Assembly: GCA_963682025.1 (NCBI GenBank)
Contig: OY821521.1
Location: 172,333,665-172,397,664, forward strand
DNA: 64,000 nt
Direction: 5' to 3'
Source of the DNA: Cordilura impudica
Taxonomy: Eukaryota > Arthropoda > Insecta > Diptera > Scathophagidae
This document shows, piece by piece, positions 36,901-48,900 of this stretch. Below the pieces are notes generated by a model. That model made no database searches, was not told the DNA's origin, and saw only the letters and a program-made list of their open reading frames with translations. The translations under genes were made by a program, and so were the position numbers. Within the stretch, counting starts at the first letter, position 1. Each line of letters opens with the position of its first letter.

Positions 36901-39900
36901 TGGTCAGGATCGGTCCATTTTTGGGCCTAGTCCCCATATAGATATAGCATCCGATATGAAATTTTTCATATCTGCAGCCAAAAAAAATTAAGAAAAATCC
37001 CACTCAAATTTGGTTTATGCTTATTTTCTATATCCAGTTAGTTGGGTCTGAGAGATAGGGTCTCTAAACCCATGGTATAGGGTATCATATAGTCGGTCTA
37101 CACCGACTATAATTTTCTTACTTGTTTATTTTCAATTTTTAATTTTTCGTTGTTCATTTTTCTTTTTTTTTAACTTTTATTTTTTATTTTTCTTTTTTTA
37201 TTTTTAATTTTTAATTTTTTACTTTAAATTTTTTTTCATTTTTTTTTTTTTTTCATTTTTTATTTTTAATTTTTCATTTTTAATTTGTTATTTTCAATTT
37301 TCAATTTTTCATTTTTCATTTTTAATTTTTCGTTTTTAATTTTTCTTTTTTTTTTTAACTTTTATTTTTTATTTTTCATTTTTTATTTTTAATTTTTCAT
37401 TTTTAATTTTTCGTTTTTCATTTTTCTTTTTTTTTAATTTTTTTTTTATTTTTCATTTTTTATTTTTAATTTTCATTTTTAATTTTTAATTTTTCATTTT
37501 CAAACAGGTTATTGCATATAATTTTTTCACCAATACAATCGTAAGTCACAACGGTTTTGTCTTACGCTCACATGTTACGCTGTTTTTGTGATTGTATTGT
37601 GAAATAGAAATTTACCCCCCTGCGCGTATAGATGTTTACACATCAAAAGTACTGCATATAATCACGCCACTTTATGTTTTTGGTATAAATTTTTTCTTTA
37701 TTTTGGGTATAGCTTTGCTTGAGTTCGTTTTCCTTCTTGATTAATTCTGGTATAAAATTGTAACAAATTTCGGAGGATGATGTTTTTCCTCCAAGCAACT
37801 GATTCATTATATTAATATTAAATTTAAAATATGGTGTTGACAACCAATATATTGCGGCGTAATCAGTTTAATTGAATACAAATACAAATTTGAAACTTCA
37901 TGGCTGATGGTGCGTGAACTTTTTTGACGCCAGCGAAAAAGTAAAAGCGGATTCCAATTTTGATATTTTCAAAAAATGTTAAAAAGTTATAGCCCTAATG
38001 TGCATACTTATGCATATTTCATGCTTGTAAGTTTAGGGTGGCAAGTAACATGCACAACTACAACTTGCATCCAGTTGTATTGGGATACAACAGTTGGTTT
38101 GAATATGTTGTGTATGGCTATCGTTTTATCTTTAACATCACTCACTTATACATGTTTGACGACTAACACTTAAAGAGTACTCAATTATAATTCTGTTATT
38201 CTCTGGTGCATGCATCGCTGCTACAGATCTATAAACACATGTTCTGTTATAAAATTTTTTTTCACTATATTTAGTTTTTTTATATGAAATTTTATCAGAG
38301 TAGCTCTACATTTTCATAGTTCATTTCTCGGGTATTTGGCCTAGAGGCTCCAAATTCAATTCGAACCTGCTCGAAGTAATGACAAACAATATTATCCTAC
38401 TCAGGAAAATGGTCAACAGATGGACAAATGGACATCGCTATAGAATGAAATATATATAATTTCTGGGGGTCTCAAATAAATTTTTCGATGCGTTACAAAC
38501 AAAATGAATAATTACTATAAAAATATTTCGTACCTGCAAATCGGCAGTTTTCTTTTTAACTTCAGTTTTGAGAGATTGTATGATCTTGTCCTTTTGTTCC
38601 ATTAAATTTTCATATTTTTGTTTTTGTATGGAAGTCAAGTCGTTTAAAGCTTCCGCATCACTAAAGGAACGACATAAGCCGGTACAATCGAAATTACTTA
38701 TGGTGGGTTCAGAGTTCTGTAAAAGTAAGAAAAAAAAAGAAATTAATTAGAAATCAAATATTTTTTTTTGTTGCATACATTTATTATTTAAAAACAAGTA
38801 AGAAAATAATACGAGCCCTAACCACTATTAATTCGTACACCAATAATTATTTAAAGTCCACTTCTATCATGAAACAATGTTAACTACACTAACAATGTTG
38901 TACTTATCTGAAAAGTTTTTATTTTTTTTTTCAAATTCATTAAAATATGTTTGCACTTACTTTGTACTGTTGATCTGGAAAGATTCATATCTAGCGATAT
39001 TTTGCCATAGCTCTTTTTCCGATTTTAATTTATCAATAATTACAAATTGAGTTTGTTCAGAACCTGGCTTACCATGTGCCATCGTTTAGAAAATAATCAT
39101 AATTTAAGTGAAACAACATGAAAAACATCGCGTTTATTGTTCTTTGGCATTTCTTTATTCTTATATATCGATATATTTTAATTTTTTGTTTATATTTATT
39201 TTAAATTCTCGAATTTAAATTCGAATTTCTAACACTGAACGAATTTATAATGATCAAAACTATTTTTATAAAATATAATGAACTATAATTTGTTATTACA
39301 AATGGACGCTTCAGGAAAAGGTTGATTCGTAAAAGCCTGAAGGCTTATAATAAAGACTTTCTAAAGCGCACTGTCAAGTTTCGAGGTAGTCTCATGATGT
39401 GGGGATATATATCCTCAAAAGGTGTCGGTCAGATTAACTTCATTATATATATTGCAAGAAAATCTCATTCCATTGCACCAGTTGCAGTTAGAGGCGATTG
39501 CGGTGAATATGTATTCCAACATGATTCTCCCATATAGCAAAAACAATCAAAAAAAAAAAAATGTTCTTTAAGAAAATGGAATTGATATTCCCGACCTCAA
39601 CCAAATTGAAAACCTGTGGGCTCTCATAAAAAATAAATTGCGAAATGACCCACAACGTACCCTTAGCGGTTTGAAGGCCAAAATTCAGGAAATTTGGGAC
39701 TTTTACAAACCCCGAAGAGTGTAAAAAATGTATATATACAATGTGTTTTATTAAATTTGTTAATGTGTTTGTTAATGAGTTTGTCTGTTATCTTCATTCA
39801 CAATAATAATAAACCATAAAAGTGTTGGTTTGTGAATTGGCTAAGTTGAAAAAATAAAACTGCCTAGAAATTGAACTCGAATTTCGAGCGCTGGATTCTG

Positions 39901-42900
39901 CTAGTATATAATTAATCCTTTAATTTCATCTAGCTCTATCTAACGCTAACTGTTTTATTTCACTACTTACAGGGGTTAATTAATAGTTATTTCTAATTTT
40001 TGTTATTATTAGTATTATTAATTGTATTATTCCAGCTTCTAAGATTTTATATATTTTTGTTTTAATATTAAGTTTATAGCTTTAGTTTAAGAGATTCACT
40101 CTATAGATATGGCTAGCCTGTGGAGCAGGGGCGTTTTCTCATTTTCTCATTCTGTATCATGTCCTTACTGTCAAGTTTGTTACTGTAACTTACACTTTAA
40201 TAGTTTTACATTACATTACAATCTTAAATATTCTTTGTTTTTTTTTTTTTAATTTCTGTTACTATTAAATTAAATTTCTGAATTTAAAGATAATAACACA
40301 ACCTTTCAGAAAAGTGCAACCTTTGTGATGTAGTCGATAATATTTCGTAAAATGTATAGTCTAGAGTGTTGTATTGCTTGGTGTACGGGTTAATAGTGGC
40401 TCGTACACCAATAAGATTAATTTCGAATTTTAGATCGAAAACTCACCTCTTTTTCAGTTGATGACACATTGGATACTTCTGTAGTATTTTTAAGACGTTG
40501 ATTCTCTTTTTGTTGATTTTTAATGTTCAACATTAATTTCTGTATGGTTAAACGGGCTTTATCATAAAGTTGTTCACGACTATTAAGTTTATCCTCTAGG
40601 TCTTGAATCATGCAGCATTTATCGGCCATTTCTGATTTGAATTTTTGTAATTCTTCACGAAGTTGTTGAGCCTAAAGAAAACAAAAAAAAAAGCCAAAAA
40701 AATGTAAGTTAAATTCTATAGAAAAGAGAACAACGAAAGGCTCACCACCCTTCAATACCATTACCAACCAACACCTTCAACCCATTTCAACATGAATGAC
40801 CAACAAATGAGTAAAGAATGTATAAATGTAACATTTGTTTTACAACGTTTATGATTTTATTACATAAAACATTCAGAGGTGATTAAATGAATAAAAGTTT
40901 TAAATTTGTTGTACAAAATATAAATATTAATACACAAATGAAGAATTATATTACAATAAAAATAAATTTACAAAATATATGGAAATCCCATTGTGGATTT
41001 ACGAAGGCCTGCCTTGCCTATCACTTAAATATTATACAAACGACAAATACATTTACAATTATTTGAAAAAAAAATGGAGATAATTACAAAACAAAGATTA
41101 TAATAATACAAAAAATGACTTGTGAGAAAATTGTTGTAACTAAAGATAGCAACAATTTTGTTAATCTCAATATCTAGCCCTAATTTACATTCCTATTGCC
41201 TCTGAATCTGTAATTATTTATTTAAATAGTTGGTATAACATCTTATGATTTTATATAAAATATTTAAGAAAAATTTCCAAATTTTGAATATACATAACGA
41301 ATGCCATCCACTACTGTATTAATATTGCCATAATTTTGCAAGTTTTCTTCTTGTTGCTGCTGCTGCGACTGAAAATCCTATATCGTAGATATGAAAAGTT
41401 ATAAGAATTAAGCTGATTTATAACGAATGCGATATAAGTCAATTTCTGAAGACAGCGATAACTCAGATTTTGATGAGTTTTTTTTTAGCAGAAAATTATG
41501 GGAAAAAATTTGTAAAAACAATTTTTTGAAAAAATATTTTTTGGGTAAAAAAAATAAACTATTCTACTCTACACTTAAAATAACTTTTGATGTCTTGACA
41601 TCAAACTTAAGGCTAAAAACTTAATGGTGAAACAAAATTTAGCGAAAAAACTTTTGTATGAAAAACAATATTGTTACAAAAAAAAAATTTTCGAAAAAAT
41701 ATATTTCTAAGAAAACAAAATTTTTGAGGTGTAAAAATGAAAGAAATATGATGGACACTTTTTTCACTAGACCCTTCATCCTATACTAGGTGGCCAGAAA
41801 TGTATAACCCCTTAGGAAGATGCTATAACTTTTTCAAATGGCGGCAACAGTTTTGTTTTATTTGTCAAGCCGTGTAACGCTATACATCTCAAGAACACGA
41901 GATACAGGTGACTATTTATTCTAGGGAATAATTGCCGCTGAGGCTGAAGATGACCAGACTACGTTCCAAAGAATTGGACATTGTCAATTGACATGATCAA
42001 CGAGTTTTTATTGCCGCAAATTAATGACAATTGATTTTAAGAGGACGTTGACCGATATCATCTTCAACAAGTAAGAAAATTATAGTCTAGAGCGACTATA
42101 CGATACCATATTCCATGCGTTTTGAGAATGGGTCTTAGGTCCAACTAATCAAATATAGAAAATAAGCATAAACCAAATTTGAGTGGCATTGTTATTAATT
42201 TTTTGCCTTCGGTTATAAAAAAGTTCATATCGGATGCTATATATATGTATATGGGGACTAGGTCGAAAGACGGACCGATCCTGACCATATTCGGTAGTCA
42301 CTTATTTTCTGCAAAAACATATACAAACCAAATTTGGGAAAAATCTGTGCAATATTTTGTTTTCGGATAGATTTAAGGGAAGATCGGGAATCAGCTTCAG
42401 CTATGGGAGCAGTGACTAAGAATCGACCTATAGGGTTTATTTTCGGACTACTGATTAATGGATATAATAAACACATACAAACCCAATTTGACTGAGATCT
42501 ATATGATAATTTGGATCTTATGGCAATTTAGGTCGATTTCATAGGGGTCATTTGTATGGGGACTAGATATGAACATGAACCGATTTTCACCAATTTCAAT
42601 AGCGTTCATCCTATTGCCGACAGAAGCTTATATACATAATTAATCAAAATATATTCATATTTGCGACCTGTTGTTTGATTACAAGGTTTACATGGACACA
42701 CAGACGGAAGGACGGACGGATATCGCTAAATTGACTCAGAAAATGATTCGATCAGAAGAAACCTCTCAAAGAAAACAAGTAAGAGTGTTAAATTCGGCTA
42801 TGTTGAATCTTTGATACCCTCCACCTGGGTTTTACGTTTACATTAGGAACTGAACTGACTGCATTATTTATTGTATTTAATTTACAGCTATTTTTAATTA

Positions 42901-45900
42901 GGGCGATGACAACTTTCGGGTTTGGGGTACTTAAATTAGCCAAGATGGGTTATAGTGGATCCAATAAAATGCTATTAGACTGCAATTGACAGTGCTAAGA
43001 AAAAGGGTTAAAATTTTATAATATCTCGTAAGTTGAGGAAATTAGGATTTGGGGTTTAAGAAATAAAACGTTATAATTAGTTTTAATTCAACAAAGTTTT
43101 ATTATTGTAAATTATAAGTTCCTCACCATTTAAGTGATAAAATCCAAGTAAGTTTACAAAATTATTTTAGGCTTCAAAAAGCATCGGTTCAACATACAAA
43201 AAAGTGATTTTAGCTAAATTTACTTCATTTTGCAATTTTAAGAAGTTACTCAAATTCAACGAGTACGAATATTTTTAGATATTACATTTCATTCATGTTA
43301 TCGATAAGAAAATTTTAATGTTAAGTAATCGATATTAAATTTTATAATAAAAAAAAAGGAAAATAATAATTGTTCAAACGTAGTTTGGACATTTATAACA
43401 ATGTGGATGAGCGTGATCCAGACAGACAGACGGATGGACGGCCATCGCTGTATCGACTAGAGTTGTTGTAAGGATGAAAAATATATACGCTTTATGGGGT
43501 CGCAAATTATTTTTTCGATGCTTTACAAACAGAATATAAAACTTGTATAAACAGTGGAGGGTATAAAAAAACTAAAAACCTAAAAACTCTTGATGTTCTT
43601 AGCGTAGAAAAAAAACTCTTTGAAAATCATATGATTTTTAGAACTAAAGAACGGTTCAAATAAAATTGCAACACACTTTGATCGCCCTAACTTTTGAATG
43701 GAAAGACAGAATTTAAAAACTAACGAGGGCGGATCAATAAGTCCGTGACTTTTCGAACTTCCCTCGTAGTTATATGAAATGCAATACTGCTCCCATCAAG
43801 TACCACCTGTTGATAGACTACTTTAAAATTTTGAGTAAGTTCCGTCATTAACTTTGCGTTTAACAGCTGTTCAAAAGATACAACCTCGTGGTTTTTTGTT
43901 AAATAGAAAAAAATTGAATTTCGAGTGCTCACTAAACATTATTTTTTGCGAAAAAAAACCGCTAATCAATCCAAGGAAAAGCTTGATAAATTCTATGGGG
44001 ACTCTGCACCATCGATTTCAATGGTAAAAAGTGGTTTACTGACTTTAGTTGTGGTCGCACAAATACAAATGACGCTGAACGTTCTGGACGGCCAATTGAG
44101 GTCAATATACCCGAAAATGTCGAAAAATCCATGATATGGTGTTGGCCGATCCAAGAGTAAAAGTGCGTGAGATTGTTGATGCCATAGGCATTTCATATAG
44201 CAGTGTGGTTTCGATTTTAAATGATCAGTTGGGTTTAAGAAAGCTGTCTGCAAGATGGGTGCCGCGTTTGCTCTCAATTGACCATAAACGTAATCGTGTG
44301 ACAACTTCAAAGGATTGTTTGGAGTTGTTTAACCGCAATTCGAATGAGTTTTTGCGGCGTTTTGTAACTGTGGATGAAACATGGATCCATTACAACACTC
44401 CGCAGTCTAAACAATGGGTTTTCTCCGGGTGAACCGGCTCCGAAGAAGGCCAAGGTAAGTTTGTCGGCCAATAAGGTGATGGCAGCAGTTTTTTGGGATG
44501 CACGCGGGATAATACACATTGATTATCTTCAAAAGGGAACAACAATAAACGGCGAATATTATGCCATCTTATTGGACCGATTTAAAAAAACGACCCCATA
44601 TGGCCAAGAAAAAAAGTTATTTTTCATCAAGATAATGCACGGGTGCACACGAGTGCAGTCTCAATGGCAAAATTCCATGAATTGGGCTACGAATTGGTAC
44701 CTCATCTGCCATATTCCCGCATTTAGCCCCCAGTGACTATTTCCTATTTCCAAACCTAAAGAAAAGGCTCGGTGGAAAAAGATTTAACTCCAACGATGAA
44801 ATTATTGATCAAACAAATGCCTATTTTATGGACCTCGAATAATCCTATTTTTGTTGAAGGGATACAAAAATTGGAGAAACGTTGGACTAAGTGTATTGAG
44901 TATTTCATGTTAAAGACACTTGAAAAAGCAGTGGACAACTATTTAAGATGTGGGATATTACAACAGATGCCTTTGCATCCAAACCAGCATACGTATAGAG
45001 CGGGCAGATCAACAGAGACCGCTCTTACCAACCTAGTGGGCACTATTCAAAAATCACTAGATGAGAAGGAAATAGCCGTTTGTGCCTTCCTAGATATAGA
45101 AGGAACCTTTGATACTTCACATGATGTAATAGAAAGGGCATTAATCCGAAGGGGAGTAGATTCAGTGACATCAAGATGGATGGTAGAAGTTCTCAACACA
45201 AGATCAGCAGAAACATTAGCAGAAGGGGAAACCATAGCCGTCAACACAACCAGAGGATGTCCACAGGGAGGGGTTCTTTCGCCTCTAATGTGGAGTCTGG
45301 TTGTTGACGAACTATTAATGGAACTGTCGGAAGCAGGTATAGAATGTCAAGGCTACGCGGACGATATAGTCATAATAGCAAGAGGCAAATTCGAGGAAAC
45401 CCTTTGTGACATTGTCCAAAGAGGGCTGAGAATTATCAATTAATGGTGTAGGGCAACAGGCCTGAACATCAATCCGACAAAGACCACTATTATACCATTT
45501 ACCAAGAGAAGAAAACTTCCAAGATGGAAGGCAATTCAAATTCTAGGAGAAGTCATCGAACCAAAGATAGAGGTGAAATATCTGGGCATAATACTAGACA
45601 GCAAGCTGACATGGAAGGCACACGTCAACCATATTACAGAGAAAGCCAAGCGTGCTACAATGATATGTAGAAGGGTAGCGGGTAGAACCTGGGGATGTAA
45701 ACTCAGCATCCTATACTGGATGTACTCCATGATGGTCCGTCCAATCGTGACCTATGGAGCTATTGCGTGGGCCAAAAGGACAAAGCTAAAATCAACTCAA
45801 ATGGAGTTAAGTAGAATACAAAGACTAGCGTGTATTGGGATAACGGGTGCAATGAGGACATGCCCAACGGCATCAGTTGAAGTACTCTTGGATAAAAGCC

Positions 45901-48900
45901 CACTACATATAGTGGTGCAAAAGAAAGCCCTGGCAACGGCAATCAGGATAAAGGGGGATAAACCTATAACCAGGCTTTATGAAGGGCAATGGAACCGAAT
46001 AAGTCAGGTTAAAGATTACTCCCTCCTAGATTGTCCAATGGAAAGGACGGAGAAGAAATACGATTTCAAGAAAAACTTTGTTACAAAACTTGGTAATAAA
46101 ATGGAATGGAGTAGTTTGAGTACAGCATATTCTCTAAAGGAGAATACGATCAAATGGTACACGGACGGGTCAAAGACCGGAAATGGAACAGGGGCGGGAG
46201 TCTTTGGGCCTAGAACCAAATACTACGAATCTATGGGAATACACACGAGTATATTCCAGGCGGAAATTTATGCCATCGATAGGTGTGCACAGATTAATTT
46301 AAATAGGAAGTACAAAAGACAGGGTATAACAATATTAGCAGATAGTCAAGCTGCTATTCGAGCACTAGGCTCCTATGTAGTAAACTCTAAGTTAGTATGG
46401 GACTGTCTGCAAAGACTGAATGAGCTAGGCAGACACAATAAGGTCAGCCTTTGTTGGATCCCGGGACATATTGGGATTCACGGAAATGAGCAAGCGGATG
46501 AGCTTGCCAGAAAGGGAGCTTCCACAAAACTAATGGGGTCGGAACCGTTCTGTGGAATAGGAAATGGAGTATGGGAAGGCGTACTCAAAGAATGTGAGAA
46601 TCATATCAGACAGGAGCTATTCTCGATCCACCTAGGCTTACGGCAATCAAAACTCTTGTTAGGTAACTACAACGGTAAGAGATTAGAGTCATGTATCGGA
46701 CTATCAAAGAACGGACTGAGAATATTAACCGGGATTCTAACTGGTCGCTGTAGGCTCAGGAGCATCTGAGCAGGTTAGGAATTGAAGCGAATCCCATGTG
46801 CCGATTCTGCGATGAGAAGGCAGAATCAGCGGAGCACATGCTGGGGGATTGTGGAGCTTTAATGCATAAGAGGAAAAAGCACCTGGGTTCTTTCCAAATA
46901 CCAGGGAGCGAAATAAAATCACTGGAACCAACCAACATTCTCGAATTTCTGAGGGCTTCAGGACTGGGTGAGATTTTATAGAGACAAACTATTAGCAGAG
47001 GGCAGTACAATAGATCTTTTGGTCGCGGTACTTTCGTCACCTCTTTTATACAATACAATACAATACAAGTGTATTGAGCTAAAAGGAGATTATGTTGAAA
47101 AATAATTTTTTTTTTTGCAAAAAAAAAAAAAACTGTTTCATTCTTAAAGTCACGGACTTATGGATCCGCCCTCGTATATCGCAAATTAAAAAACATTTAT
47201 TCAGCATTAAACAAAATTAAGAACAAGATTTAGATTTTTTGAATTCGAATGAATTCTCGGACATGTCTCTTGATGCTCCCCATCAAACACTGCACAACTT
47301 TTATAGTAACTTTCGCAGCATATCTATTCCACGTTTTTCTCACTTAAACTTCGTTTTGGATAAGACCTGCACTCCTTCTTAATTTATATTTAACAAATAC
47401 CCAGAATGTGGCGAATTGGGCAGTTTTGGACAATTTGGTGTATTAAGACGTTTCGCTATAAAATCGATGTTGTTTTCTTTATACTACTTCATGGTCTTAT
47501 TTGAATAGTGACATGTTGCTAGATCCAACCAAAATTTTGTTGGAGATTTGTGTGTGTGATGCCTAATAAACGGCAACAATCGCTTATTGAAGCGCTCCTC
47601 AATATAAATTTTCGACGTCTACATGAAAATGGTTTACGCTTTAACCCACAACAATTGATCGCTTACCAAATCAATAGTTTTTTTTTTTGCCAAATTTATC
47701 CAGTTTTACGTATTTGGAATCCACATTGCCCCGACTTGACGACACATACAATTTTTGACCCGATTGTTGTTTAAAATCGGCTTCGGCATATGTGTCATCA
47801 TCCATAACAATACAATCTTTGCAGTTCGTTAGAACCTCGATATGCTTTCATTTCTTTAAACGTATTCGATGAATGGTTCTTTTGGTAGTTTTAAACTTTT
47901 TAGCACGATCTTGGTCTGATAACCCAGGATTATCCTTCAGAGATCTCAGTACCTTTTACTTAATTTTTTTATCACATATTCCCACTATTTGTTCCCTTTT
48001 TCGTTTTCCTTTCAACATTAAAATCCCTTCATATCTTTCTAAAACTATGCACTGTACATTTTACCATTTTAAGTGATTTTTCTATCTTTGCACGTGACCA
48101 TGTAGGACTTTCAAGAAACTTGTGCAAAATTTCTTCGACACTCTTTTTCCATTGCGCTATTTTTTGCAAACTTAAACCAAAACATTTGAAATTTAAGTCA
48201 AATAACGGAAAAACTATTGTCAAAAACATATATTAAAAAAAATTTGTTTTGTACACTAGAGGCGCTGCAAACGTAGCTACATAGAGCTGTAATTTTCACT
48301 GAACTGCACTTTAAATTCCGAAAATAAAATTTCAAAGTCAAAAAACTTTTTTAAAACCCATTAAATTCGTTTTCTTCTAATATAAAAACTTCATCAAAAT
48401 CTGTTGAACCACCCCCCAGGATATATTGTGAATTCAGTCAAGCTCACCTTAAGTAATAATGACGAATTCAAAACCCCTCCGGTGGCAGAACAACCTACAT
48501 CTGCACTGCTGCCACTCAACAGACTTGAGGAAAATGAAGGCTTCAAGGTGGGACCATTACTACCGCTACATAATAAACTATTGCTACTGATAGTATAACG
48601 GATGGGAATTTCCGGTTCATATTTATCATTTAAATCCAAACAACTATTATTATGCAAATAATCGCCAACGTTATCGATTGCTTCGACTTCTTTAAAACCA
48701 GCAAAACAACATTCATCCATTAAATCACGCACAGAATCTGTTGACCCAGATATTTTTGGAGTGGGTTGTTGTTTTAAACATTGATTATTGCAAACGTTAA
48801 CACAAAATGTTTGTTTTAATTTATAACCTTCTCCCTCAACCTCATGACGATGACGACGATGATCGTGTGAAAATGGCTGATATTGCTCTATGGACGACCG

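Larger units (their letters stand above)
35570..37997. mobile_element. older hAT-like element, TAGGGCTATAAC ends
   Basis: TAGGGCTATAAC at 35570 is matched inverted by GTTATAGCCCTA ending at 37997. The flanking 8-mers ATGTATAT and ATGTGCAT agree at six of eight positions. Two short open frames (35899-36108 plus strand; 37643-37843 minus strand) are of unknown origin. The centre is occupied by the element at 36144-37644. Confidence 0.5.
43925..47096 (+). pseudogene. mariner (DD34D) transposase, frameshifted and interrupted
   Basis: The HTH part starts near 43915 (LTKHYFLRKKTANQSKEKLD, LDKFYGD). Next come HDMVLADPRVKVREIVDAIG-like DNA binding, VTVDETWIHY (first Asp), a HQDNARVHTS block in another frame (second Asp) near 44627, and APSDYFLF (third Asp) near 44730, spacing 34. 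At least three frameshifts occur (near 44120, 44415 and 44605). The C-terminus LEKRWTKCIE is cut by the LINE, and the last codons (LKGDYVEK, stop) are found at 47079-47102, right after it. Confidence 0.8.
43723..47175 (+). mobile_element. DD34D mariner element carrying a nested LINE
   Basis: TIRs of about 29 bp begin ACGAGGGCGGATCAATAAGT at the left and, inverted, ACGAGGGCGGATCCATAAGT at the right. The left end is preceded by TA. The transposase is interrupted at 44901-47066 by the LINE. Confidence 0.85.

Noticed and set aside
37643..37843. 66-codon minus-strand frame (KWRDYMQYF end)
   Set aside because: Unrecognised, lies in repeat-derived DNA, no support for expression.
43720..43932. Minus-strand 70-codon frame at the mariner left end
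   Set aside because: Shadow of the mariner 5' region; the real frame is on the plus strand.
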